Positions 42,873 through 52,289 of a stretch of DNA of 64,000 bases are shown piece by piece. The translations under genes and the position numbers were made by a program. Source of the DNA: Nakaseomyces glabratus (Eukaryota > Ascomycota > Saccharomycetes > Saccharomycetales > Saccharomycetaceae). The stretch's first letter is position 1, and each line of letters starts with the position of its first letter. Below the pieces are notes generated by a model, which ran no database searches, was not told the DNA's origin, and was given only the letters and a program-made list of their open reading frames with translations. Location: assembly GCF_010111755.1 (NCBI RefSeq), contig NC_088956.1, positions 62,001-126,000 of the forward strand, given 5' to 3'.

Positions 42873-43848
42873 CTTCTCAAATCCAATATTTACAATGAAG
42901 AAAACACAGCCAATTTCTATTTTCACACAGCTAAATAACTTTCAATTCAATGCCTGGAGTTGAAAGAGCTTATTTTACAAATATAATAAATTAGGCTAGT
43001 ATTTTTCTACTTTTACGCTGGCGTTTTACAAAAGATATGATACATATTCCGCAAGTTATTCGGGTTCACTGATCTTCAACTATCCGTATATATACCATGT
43101 AAGTTGTATAACACATTAATCTATGGCCCAGCTATCTGTTTGCCTTTTCTAATGCACCCATTATCAGTGAGCTCATCGCAACTTTCATTTCTTTTCAGCA
43201 TTTTGCCAAAATTTTCAGAATTTTTCAATATTTTTTCACTTTGTTATCGGGACTCCTACGGCTTGCTCTAAGATATTCTTTTTTTCACAATCAAGGCACC
43301 CTATTTCAAATAATGGCCTTTGCGATGAGTTTGAATGCTGTATGTCCTGTACAAGTTTATTATAAGTTTGGGGGTGTCTGATCAGAGTTTACTTCACTGC
43401 CTCCTGCTCCAAAGATAGCGCATATCAAACTTACAATAATCAGGCAGTTTCTAGTTCTTTCCACTAGTTGATCATCCTCATTAGTAGCAGATTTCTCTAT
43501 TCAGTTCCCTCGCTATTCATCATCTTACAAGTAGCTTGGTCTGACTCCTGTTAAGTAACAACCCACTACCCACTTGGTTACTGTGATGGAGAATTAGATT
43601 TGACAAGATCATCTGTAGTATGTGAGATCACTACGTATCGACTGATTTTTCTCTTGAAATTTCTTCTGACTTAGACATGTTGTGAATTCTGATCATAGTG
43701 ATCACATTTAATATGTGGGTCAAATGCCAGCTTGAAAATGCATTAATATAGTGTTGCATAAAATAAGCATATATTAAGATACTATATAAGAAAAAGAACA
43801 GCAGTGGTGCTAGGTTTTGAAAACAGTGAAAGCTATACGCCCCCACCG
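42873..43848. promoter_or_regulatory. MAK16/LDB19 divergent promoter
   Basis: A 976-base region with two opposed PAC motifs (43171-43179 and 43322-43329) and T-rich tracts between them. No gene is recognised. Confidence 0.6.
43171..43329. promoter_or_regulatory. Pair of PAC elements in opposite orientation upstream of MAK16
   Basis: GCTCATCGC is at 43171-43179 and GCGATGAG at 43322-43329, about 300 and 450 bases before the MAK16 ATG. RRPE-like tracts (AAAATTTTC, AATTTTT) lie between them. This agrees with ribosome-biogenesis control of MAK16. Confidence 0.65.
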
Positions 43849-46236
43849 ATGCTAAATTTTCAGAGGCTAGGACGAATCCAGTCTAATGACAATAGCAACA
43901 GCACGGCACAATCACAATCGAAGTTTGGGTCTCCTGTGAAGCTGAGGCGAGGATCTGAAGTTCACACACCTGGTAAACCAGAGGATGTGAGCGGAAGACC
44001 TCCTTGTAAACTACCCATTGATCTGGAGTTGAACCTCGAGTCCCCTCCATGTGTTCTTTATGGTTCTGCTACAGACTCAGCTGGGGCTGTGCTTTGCGGT
44101 CAGTTTGTTCTGAGAGTTAAGGATCCCCAAAGTGAGAATTTCATATACTCTGTTGATAACCAAGAACATGGTGGTAGAAACGCAACGCAGCACGAAACCG
44201 GCTATAATAACATCACAATAACCTCCGTTCACTTAAAATTTGTTCAAAAAGTTACTTATAATAAGCCTTTCATTCCTGATTCAAGTATATCCGCATCATC
44301 CACAGCATTACAACTTCCAGCAAATGCTACTGGTAACATCATAAACTGTAAGAATTGTAAAGTCAAGTACACATCTTTGAAATCGTGGAACATACAATCA
44401 ACAAAGAAACTTATCACAATTGGCAAGCATGCATACCCATTTTCGTATTTAGTACCGGGATCTGTACCTTCAACATCAGCTCTTGGTTTATCGGCCAACA
44501 CAAAGATACAATACGAACTCGTTGGTAATGTTTCATATTATGATCCAGTGCATAAGGACAAGGAATATATGTTGAACATTAAAATGCCCATACCAGTAAC
44601 AAGAAGCATCCATCGTGGTCCAGATAAGAACTCGCTGCGTGTTTTCCCACCTACACAATTGACTGCGGCGGCTGTCTTGCCAAATGTCGTTTATCCAAAA
44701 TCAACATTTCCATTAGAAATGAAACTCAATGGTATATCTTCGCCTTCAACCGGGAAAGGCTCAGACAAAAGATGGAGGATGAGAAAATTGGCGTGGAGAG
44801 TAGAAGAAACTACAAGAGTCAAGACCAATGTTTGTACCCAGCATAAACCCGATTTGAAGAAGTTGGAGGATCAGGTGAAACTGAAAGAAGAAGAGCGTAG
44901 CAAAAAACCTCCTGTTCCTATAAAACGTTATGGTGATATCGGGCCTCAAATAAGAATCGCCCTGAGTTCACCTTCCAATATGCCGTTGTCTGGTGGAAGA
45001 TCAGGACCACAACCGACTTTGACGTCTAGTGAGGAAGCTCCAAATTCTGCCACTTTGTCATCTAGAGAAGGTGAAGCTGGTAACATAGATACTGATGAAA
45101 ATGAGACTACTGATCAATTTGTTCATCCAAGCGATGATGCCATGAGACAAGAATTACTTCAGCAACAACAACGGCAACGTGAACAGCAATTAAAGCAGGA
45201 ACTAAAAAATAGTAGTGCCTTATTTTCAGAAGAGGTACGTATAATATCGAAAGGCGAGATGAAAAGTGGATGGAAGACAGACTTTGATAGTGATAACGGA
45301 AAAGTTGAACTTGTAACCGATATAGATTTGCTTCATTCTAATTCTGGTGTTTCTAATCCAATAATGCATACATCAACAACGCATCCATATAAGAAGAAAC
45401 CTGATCTACCACCTGTTACCATTGCTTGTGATATTCAGGATCCTAATCTTGGTATTTATGTCAATCATACATTGGCCATCGAAATTGTTGTGGCCGAAGA
45501 AGCATTGCAATATGCTAATGGTCAGCCAATTCGAAATGGAGGCAGCAGAAGATCATCTGTGATTCCCGAAGGTTCGAAACCTGAGGGTACTACGGAAAAT
45601 ATGAATGATGATGATGATGACAGCCGTGAGATGGATCAAAGGCTATTGGAACTGTCACCTATGTTTGCCAATAGAAACGCTCAAAGGGCCAAACCGGTTG
45701 AATACAACGACCTCTCTCCTGTGAATTCTCGCTCTAGTACGAGGTCTGGAAACAATACTGGAAGGATTACACCACATATGTCTTCTACGCCAAGGATAGT
45801 GAGTGTTCCAACAGGCGCAGCTAGGGTTCTTAGAATGCAGTTCAGAATTAATGTTACTGAGAGATCTGGACTTGGCATATCATGGGATGAAGAAGTTCCA
45901 CCCATGTACCATGAAATCCAAACAAATGCGCCTCCTTCATATGAGGCAGCATTGAAAGATTCTGGTGGTGTCCAGATTGTTGATAACTCCGAAGACCTGG
46001 GAGAGGAACCTGAACATCAAACTCCTATTATTGCATTTCCACCTATGGCACACCACAATAACTCCAATATAAGAAACAACTTAACGACAGTACAATCTCC
46101 TCAACTTGAAAACATAATCAGTATACAAGGTGCTGTTCCATATGGTAGAGGGTCGCCATTAACACCAAACAATACCATTGAAATGGGTATTAGAAATCTT
46201 TCTGAGGTCCTTGATACTGACCGTATCACCCAATAA
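43849..46236 (+). CDS. LDB19: Arrestin-related trafficking adaptor Ldb19/Art1
   Basis: A 795-residue alpha-arrestin. The arrestin-N-like region contains LNLESPPCVLYGSATDSAGAVLCG near residue 65, then a CKNCKVKYTSLKSWN pair of cysteines. GPDKNSLRVFPPTQLTAAAVLPNVVYPKSTFPLEMKLNG and the C-terminal arrestin half (VRIISKGEMKSGWKTDF, TGAARVLRMQFR) follow. A PPSY motif at 695-698 would recruit the Rsp5 WW domains. Art1 directs ubiquitination and endocytosis of amino-acid permeases such as Can1, under TORC1-Npr1 control. The ATG at 43849 is the first in frame. It is convergent with the PMT gene, as in S. cerevisiae YOR322C/YOR321W. Confidence 0.94.
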   Translation: MLNFQRLGRIQSNDNSNSTAQSQSKFGSPVKLRRGSEVHTPGKPEDVSGRPPCKLPIDLELNLESPPCVLYGSATDSAGAVLCGQFVLRVKDPQSENFIYSVDNQEHGGRNATQHETGYNNITITSVHLKFVQKVTYNKPFIPDSSISASSTALQLPANATGNIINCKNCKVKYTSLKSWNIQSTKKLITIGKHAYPFSYLVPGSVPSTSALGLSANTKIQYELVGNVSYYDPVHKDKEYMLNIKMPIPVTRSIHRGPDKNSLRVFPPTQLTAAAVLPNVVYPKSTFPLEMKLNGISSPSTGKGSDKRWRMRKLAWRVEETTRVKTNVCTQHKPDLKKLEDQVKLKEEERSKKPPVPIKRYGDIGPQIRIALSSPSNMPLSGGRSGPQPTLTSSEEAPNSATLSSREGEAGNIDTDENETTDQFVHPSDDAMRQELLQQQQRQREQQLKQELKNSSALFSEEVRIISKGEMKSGWKTDFDSDNGKVELVTDIDLLHSNSGVSNPIMHTSTTHPYKKKPDLPPVTIACDIQDPNLGIYVNHTLAIEIVVAEEALQYANGQPIRNGGSRRSSVIPEGSKPEGTTENMNDDDDDSREMDQRLLELSPMFANRNAQRAKPVEYNDLSPVNSRSSTRSGNNTGRITPHMSSTPRIVSVPTGAARVLRMQFRINVTERSGLGISWDEEVPPMYHEIQTNAPPSYEAALKDSGGVQIVDNSEDLGEEPEHQTPIIAFPPMAHHNNSNIRNNLTTVQSPQLENIISIQGAVPYGRGSPLTPNNTIEMGIRNLSEVLDTDRITQ

Positions 46237-46527
46237 AACGAGAACATATATATTTTGCATTATTTTTACATAAAACAACCGACACTGGACCGTTAAGATG
46301 CTTTAAATATGTTACACACTGAAGTTTCTTTTGCATTAAACTTTCTTAATAAAACAATTACGCATATAATAAATTATATGTTATATAGTATAATTCAACA
46401 GCTATACAGTCGTTGTTCATTACATTAACGTCCAATTGCAACGTCGGTGATTCTAATATTAAAGCACAATAATGTTTTTTCGTACTATCGTTAAGATCTA
46501 TTTACTGAATTGAACACATAGTTATAA

Positions 46528-48732
46528 TTACACGACATCCCAGTTCTTCATCCAGTTCAAGTGCTTATAGTTTTCAAGTTTACCGGTCATACCATAAGAG
46601 AATGGAGCAAATAGTATGAAGCCACCAATGACAACAGACATGTAACCGGCATAAATACAGAATTTAATGATCCTTTGAGTCTTTGTCTTGTTGTAGTATC
46701 TTAATCCAGCGTCGAAGATATATGCCAAGACAAAGAGTGCGAAGTACAAAGCAGGTAAGTAATGGTGAACATACTTAACTCTACCCATAATGACAAATGG
46801 GAAGAAATGCAAAAACCAACCAAGCAATGGATAAACACCACCATAAATAAATAGTTCTTCATCATGTTCATTTTGGAAGATTTGCATTTGTCTATTCCAT
46901 TTCAAAACTTTGTAAAGTAGTGCAAATACCAAGAACAATACAGCAACTGTAGATGGCCAGGTAGAAGCAGGAGAACCTAATAACAAATATCTGGTGTCAT
47001 TCTCATTCCAGGAGTTAATTCTTAGAGAACGGTACAAAGTTGGCCATTCCCAGGACTCAGATCTTAAGTAGTCATGTTTATCCTTGGAAACAGTTAAGGC
47101 GTTGTTTGTAGCCATCATTCTCTTATTCAATTCAAAGAAATCGCTCCAGAATGATCTTCTTGGGTAAATGAAGTTTTCTGGGGCCTCTAGGTTAGGGTGA
47201 GTGTGAGTGTCAACGATCCACATAGTCTTGATATCATTCTTCTCAGGTTCCCTGATACATCTGACTTCAGCTTGGCTAAAACCCCATTCTGGTAGATGCT
47301 CATTACTTTGAGCCAAGTAACAGTTCAAGACCGCGTGTCTGAAACGAACATGAGTAGTGATTGGATGGATCAAGTTTTTGTCCTCGTTACCGTCATCCTT
47401 AATGATTTCAACGACCCAGTGATCCTTCAAGTCCCCGATGGTCAAGTTACCGTAACCTGACACTTCGTAATCCAGTTTGTTCAAAGGTGCTTCCACTTGG
47501 TGTGAGTGCAAGTTAGAACCAGTACCTTTGTGAACCAGACGGATTGTGTCACCGTTGCGGATGGCTTCATGCTCTGTGTCGTTGACGTGCCAGATTGGCT
47601 TTCCGTGTGGTCTATAGACAATCCAGTCGTTGTTTCCGTCGACGTAGTTGTAGCAGGTAACTTGTCTCTGTTTGGAGCCCTCTGGGTAGGTCTGGTGGTG
47701 GGAGTGCAAGTAGGCACCGCGGGGCTTCATGTTCTGCAAAGTGATAGTGGAGCCGATGGACACGTCACGAGGGCCCTGACCGATGTTAGTGCCGTTTAGC
47801 GCTGCTTGGAATCTTGGGGGCATTTCATGGTCGCCTGGGCCTGAGCCCCACAGCAAAGCAAAGTGTATTTTGAAGCACAGGGCGAAGATGAGGAATGGGG
47901 TGACGATGAGGCAGATGATGCGAGCGATCCAGTGGTTAGCGTAGCGCTTCCAGGTGATGTTCTTGTCGCCGAGGAGTGTCCACAGCTCTACGATGGTGTG
48001 GATGCCGACTAAAGTGATCACGAACAGGCCCACCATTTTCACGGAAATGGCGCAGCCCATGGAAGCACCGGTTAGGAACAGCCACAAGCACCACTGGAAT
48101 GAGAATGGCTTTCTGTGGTAGCTGTGGAATTTCTGGAAGCACATGAAGGTAGCGACGGTGAAGAACAACAGCAAGGAGTCCAGCAAGATCAGTTTTCCTA
48201 AGGTTGTGTAGGAGTTTTCGCACAACACCAGTATGGTGGTCAGCCACACTGTTGGCAAGGAGAAACCGATGGCCTTGGCTGCGAAGTACGTCATAGGCAC
48301 ACACAGCGCTGAGACGGCACCTTGGAAGATTCTCATTTTGACGAAAGGCACGTAGTCTGGGTAAGGCTGGCCGGAGGGGAAGTCCCAGGAGCCATTGTAG
48401 CCGGCCAAGTAGCCGGAGAAGCCCACCAGCATCTTACCCAATGGTGGATGCACGTCGTGGTAGAAAGTGTGACGCAGGTAGTAAGAGCCGAACTTCCCGA
48501 AGTGCGCTTCATCCCAGGTCACTTTCTTAACCACGTCGAGCCTGTACAGTCTCACCAGCAGCGCCAGCAAGGTGAACACAATAGGCATGGCTACGCGCTC
48601 GAGTCTGAGCCAGAATTGCTTGTTCGACGCCTTCTGCTCTTTGTTGTCGTTGGCAAGGTCGTGGCCGTGGTCGTGCTCGACCTTGACCTCGGAGACAGAA
48701 GGAGCCTTTCTCGCCCTCAATTCCGAATCCAT
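46528..48732 (-). CDS. PMT2: Protein O-mannosyltransferase, PMT2 subfamily
   Basis: A 734-residue multi-spanning ER enzyme. The luminal loop-1 motif TWDEAHFGKFGSYYLRHTFYHDVHPPLGK carries the catalytic Asp-Glu. A block of MIR repeats (roughly 320-520) has LHSH and QVTCYNY motifs. The C-terminal membrane region has the loop VKYVHHYLPALYFALF typical of the PMT2 family. It transfers mannose from dolichol-phosphate-mannose to Ser/Thr of secretory proteins, usually as a heterodimer with a Pmt1-type partner. The locus beside LDB19 equals PMT3 in S. cerevisiae, but Pmt2 and Pmt3 are ohnologues, so the number is a convention. The 5' half is markedly GC-rich. Confidence 0.93.
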   Translation of the reverse strand: MDSELRARKAPSVSEVKVEHDHGHDLANDNKEQKASNKQFWLRLERVAMPIVFTLLALLVRLYRLDVVKKVTWDEAHFGKFGSYYLRHTFYHDVHPPLGKMLVGFSGYLAGYNGSWDFPSGQPYPDYVPFVKMRIFQGAVSALCVPMTYFAAKAIGFSLPTVWLTTILVLCENSYTTLGKLILLDSLLLFFTVATFMCFQKFHSYHRKPFSFQWCLWLFLTGASMGCAISVKMVGLFVITLVGIHTIVELWTLLGDKNITWKRYANHWIARIICLIVTPFLIFALCFKIHFALLWGSGPGDHEMPPRFQAALNGTNIGQGPRDVSIGSTITLQNMKPRGAYLHSHHQTYPEGSKQRQVTCYNYVDGNNDWIVYRPHGKPIWHVNDTEHEAIRNGDTIRLVHKGTGSNLHSHQVEAPLNKLDYEVSGYGNLTIGDLKDHWVVEIIKDDGNEDKNLIHPITTHVRFRHAVLNCYLAQSNEHLPEWGFSQAEVRCIREPEKNDIKTMWIVDTHTHPNLEAPENFIYPRRSFWSDFFELNKRMMATNNALTVSKDKHDYLRSESWEWPTLYRSLRINSWNENDTRYLLLGSPASTWPSTVAVLFLVFALLYKVLKWNRQMQIFQNEHDEELFIYGGVYPLLGWFLHFFPFVIMGRVKYVHHYLPALYFALFVLAYIFDAGLRYYNKTKTQRIIKFCIYAGYMSVVIGGFILFAPFSYGMTGKLENYKHLNWMKNWDVV

Positions 48733-49457
48733 GATTGTCTGTTTTGTCGTAGTTGTCGGTGTTTCACTCTGCTAGACACATATTACAATTTCAAGACTGT
48801 TTTACATATGCTGCATATTTTTGCGTCAATTATAAGCAAGAGCTCGACCTCTCGGATGCCAATCCCACCGTGCACCGCATCCATCACGTTTTCGTTGTTG
48901 TGTATGTGGATAAAGAGCATTACCCAAACACAACTTATACACTTCCCACATCCTCACCTTCCTCACTATCCGCACCATCCGCACCATCATCCAAACTTCC
49001 CACAACCACTTGCTCTGTTCCACACTATTAACTTCTACAGTTACAGCTCCAACTACTACACCATGCACAGGCGGGCCATCGAACAATGGAAGTGATCGGC
49101 GGTGATCTGCGCTTTTCACCGCTCCCCACACGCCTCTCTGAGACTTATCTCCCCAGTGCCACAGAACCCCCCGCAGCAAGCTACCGCAAAAACCCGCATC
49201 CCTGTCAAAAAGCAATCGAGCTTCCCACGAAAACCCCTCAGAGGACGCGCAGCGTCCCATGTAGGATCAAACACCCGCAAAAGCACAGAAGAACCAGCAG
49301 GCCGCCCCCCGATTGTCCTTTGTGTGGCTTACGTCTTTGCGAAGTGCGGGTGTGTCGCGCCGGACGCATCGTGGTGGGCTACATTGCAAAGTCACCCACA
49401 ACATCGCAGGTCGCAACCGCAACGGGCGCAACGGGCGCACTGATGGAAGCTCCGTCC

Positions 49458-49464
49458 TATATAA
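49458..49464 (+). promoter_or_regulatory. TATA box of MED15
   Basis: TATATAA in an otherwise GC-rich promoter, 66 bases upstream of the ATG at 49530. Confidence 0.55.
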
Positions 49465-49496
49465 GAGCAGTTTGGCGGGCTTCTCGTAGTGTGAAC

Positions 49497-49511
49497 ATGG
49501 GGGGGATATAG
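49497..49511 (+). other. Short upstream ORF (ATG GGG GGG ATA TAG)
   Basis: A four-residue uORF (MGGI, then TAG) ending 18 bases before the MED15 start. It could reduce initiation at MED15 if the transcript begins upstream of it. Confidence 0.5.
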
Positions 49512-49529
49512 ACGGAGCCAAGGGTAATA

Positions 49530-50111
49530 ATGTCGTTGGATGTGTCGGTGCGGGAGCGCACACGGAACATGAACCAGCTTATGCGGATACTGATGGATAT
49601 CAACCACTTGAACGGGGGTGATTCTGGTGTGCTGGAGAAGTTGCGGCTGTCGGCGCGGAACTTCGAGAGTGCCATATATGAGAAGAGCTCGACGAAGCAG
49701 GAGTACATGGCGAGCATGCGGGAGAAGATCGAGGGCATGCAGCAGACGCTGCAGCAGAAGAAGCACACGCCCGCTACGCCATCACAACAAGTACCTCCGC
49801 CACAACAACAACAACAACAACAAGGATCACAGCCGAGGATTACACTGACTCCGCAGCAACAGCAGCTGCTGCTCTCGAAGATGCAGCTTGCGGTTATCCC
49901 GCAGCAGTTGCTCTCTAAGATACCGAACCTGCCGGCGGGGGTCAGCACTTGGAAGGACGTCACTGAACTGGCGTCGAAAAACATGCTCGACCAACGTACC
50001 ATGGAGATAGTCAGAGGTGTGTACAAAGTGCACCAGCAGCTGCTTCTGAAAGCGTCGTTTGAGCAGCAGCGGAAAAGACAGCCACCTCAACAACAACAGC
50101 CACAACAGCCA

Positions 50112-50177
<66 letters not shown>

Positions 50178-52046
50178 TCCCCACAGAATGTAACAAATGG
50201 TAACCTTTTCCACATCTTGCTGCGCTTATTTCAGGACGAGTTTCTGTCGTCAAAGTACCAAGAGCAATTAAGTAAGCTGTTCAAGATGGAGGAGATAAAA
50301 CATATTATACAGCAGGCAATAGAAGTAGGGAAGAAGTATGCAACACAGCGGTACCAGTTGGGACACATGCTGACCAATGAGGAAAGAGTTGTTTTCTTTA
50401 AAAAGTTTCTGAATCACGTTATCTTGAAGAAGATGGAAGAGACCAAAGGAAGCAACAAGACCGACGCTACAATGATGAATCTAACCGACAATCACACTCA
50501 GATGGGAACTGGGCAGGAGTCGACTGTACCTCAGCAGTTTAACACAGATCAGGTGATTTCAAATAATCAGATGCCAGTGAATAATTTCAACATGAACATG
50601 AATAATAATCAAATGCCTCAACAACCGTTCCAGCAGCAGATGCCTCAACTAACTCTACAGCAACAGCAAAACTTGTTCCAGCAGCAGTTACAACAACAAC
50701 AACAACAACAGCAGCAGCAGCAGCAACAGCAGCAGCAAGCACAAATTCAAGCTCAACAGCAACAACAACAGCAGCAGCAACAGCAACAGCAGCAACAACA
50801 ACAACAACAGCAGCAGCAGCAGTTGCTAATGCAAAATCTTGCTGCAACTAAATTGGATATCGAAGAGATACGGAACATCTCAATGAAAGCAGCTAAATTG
50901 CAGTTACAACTGACTGACTTGACCAACACTTTAACTAACGAGGAGAAAGATGCCATTAGGAGCAGATTAAAGACAAATCAAAAGTTGTTTGTTCAGGTTA
51001 GCAATTTTGCACCACAGGTATACATGATGACTAAATCGAAGAACTTTCTAAAAGAAGTCTTTCAACTTAGAATATTTGTAAAGGAAATACTTGAAAAATG
51101 TGCTAATGGAATATTTGTGGTGAAGCTGGAAACTGTTGACAAACTGATAATGAAATATCAAAGGTATTGGGATAGTATGAGAGTGCAACTACTGCGGAGA
51201 CAATCTCAAACAAAACAACAAGAAATACAGGGTGCTCTGCAGCAAATGCAAAGAGTAGAGGCACAAAACAACAACAACAATAACAATTATAATAATAATA
51301 ATAATAATAATAGCACTAACAACAATACCAACAATAACCCACAAATGCCCAACCTCAATAACTCTAACATAATTACAAACTTCTCAACTCCTTTCCAGGT
51401 ACCTATTGCTACACCAAATAATATCACTAATGCAGTCAAAAAGGAATCGAGGAAACCGTCGGTCTCAGCATCCAATGCCTCCACTCCAGGAACGACTTCT
51501 GGTAAAGCCAAACCAAAATCCAGGAGTAATAGACAAAATTCGAGGTCAAATTCAATAAATGAAGTTTCATCTGACTCAACCAAACAACCCCAGACAACTG
51601 AGGCTGTTTCAAAGGAGGAAGCGGCTAAGATACATGAAGCAAATGTAAGAAAGAGTGAAATTTTATCTCGCTTTAAGCATAGACAAAAGCTCTTTATTAC
51701 ATCTCCTGCTGATCTGTTTTTGTCAACTCTTGGTGACTGTCTAGGTTTGAAATGTGAAGAAATTGAAACAAGCTACAAAATTCCAAAAAACATGGCAGAT
51801 TTTATTAACGGTGTCAAGATAAGCAAGACTGAACAAAGAATTCGAACGCAAGATACCGTTGTCACATCTGTTGTGGATAATAAACTTCTGATGCAGAGTA
51901 AAACTGGGGGTGACAAAAGAACGTATGGTATAGATCCAGCCGCTCTTTCGGCTGTATTCAAGGGGGTACAAGGTACAACTAATATGAATACACTACAATT
52001 ATTCAGTTCTTCTTCTTTATCTCCCGTTACTGAGGAAAATGCATGA
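49530..52046 (+). CDS. MED15: Mediator tail subunit Med15/Gal11, main frame ending at an internal TGA
   Basis: An 838-residue frame. The N-terminal KIX-like domain is at about residues 10-75 (MNQLMRILMDINHLNGG, FESAIYEKSSTKQEY). Several activator-binding regions are separated by polyglutamine, and an Asn-rich tract follows. The Mediator-association region includes KLFVQVSNFAPQVYMMTKSKN and LKEVFQLRIFVKEILEKC, and a late block reads SPADLFLSTLGDCLG. Med15 receives signals from activators such as Gcn4, Pdr1 and Oaf1 and passes them to RNA polymerase II. The TGA at 52044-52046 stops the frame before the conserved Gal11 C-terminus, which continues in the same frame for 80 codons (annotated separately). 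The next gene, GSH2, matches S. cerevisiae YOL051W-YOL049W. Two MED15 paralogues are known in C. glabrata, so a second copy may exist elsewhere. Confidence 0.92.
50087..50177 (+). repeat. CAA/CAG tract coding polyglutamine (first long block)
   Basis: An almost unbroken run of CAA and CAG codons with a few CCA codons. It is likely to be length-variable between strains. Confidence 0.95.
50691..50823 (+). repeat. CAA/CAG tract coding polyglutamine (second long block)
   Basis: A run of CAA and CAG codons interrupted once by codons for Ala-Gln-Ile-Gln-Ala. A shorter Gln run lies at 49798-49822. Confidence 0.95.
51267..51339 (+). repeat. AAC/AAT tract coding polyasparagine
   Basis: A run of AAC and AAT codons with occasional Tyr, Ser and Thr, within MED15. 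Confidence 0.95.
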
Positions 52047-52289
52047 AATAATAATCAGAAAAAAAGGCGGCTTGATCAATCCGAAATAAGCCCGGCGAAT
52101 TCTAATGTAACTACAAGTACTGATTCCACAACTATGGGTGAGTCAAAAAAACTCCGAATTGAGACACCTGAAGAACCTCTTATATCAGCTAATCATGGTA
52201 ATATCAATCCAAAACAGAAAATTAATACAGCAAATCCAAATGATAACAATGTATGGGACTGGAATTATTGGGAATCTGCCATGATGTAG
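52047..52289 (+). pseudogene. In-frame continuation of MED15 after the TGA (conserved Gal11 C-terminus)
   Basis: Eighty codons in the MED15 frame run from just after the TGA to a TAG at 52287-52289. The product contains KKRRLDQSEISP, ESKKLRIETPEEP and NNVWDWNYWES. These align with the end of S. cerevisiae Gal11 (RKRKASVLEISP, DSKKIKVDSPDDP, NVWDWNNW). Conservation across the stop means this sequence was translated recently or still is. A base error, a strain-specific nonsense mutation or stop readthrough could explain it. As the TGA is followed by A, strong readthrough is not predicted from known contexts. Confidence 0.85.

Larger units (their letters stand above)
48733..49529. promoter_or_regulatory. 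GC-rich PMT2/MED15 divergent promoter; synteny junction
   Basis: An ~800-base region. The right half is distinctly GC-rich for this genome (for example the repeated CAACGGGCG near 49420-49437). A TATATAA box is at 49458-49464, 66 bases before the MED15 ATG, and a five-codon upstream ORF is at 49497-49511. It joins the YOR321/YAL023-type block to the YOL044-051-type block. Confidence 0.6.

Noticed and set aside
43804..43848. 15-codon extension upstream of LDB19
   Set aside because: It begins at GTG with no ATG; the first ATG at 43849 is used.
48322..49095. 257-codon plus-strand frame over the PMT2 5' end
   Set aside because: It is mostly the antisense of PMT2, whose protein is well conserved; the tail is low-complexity promoter sequence, and there is no homology.
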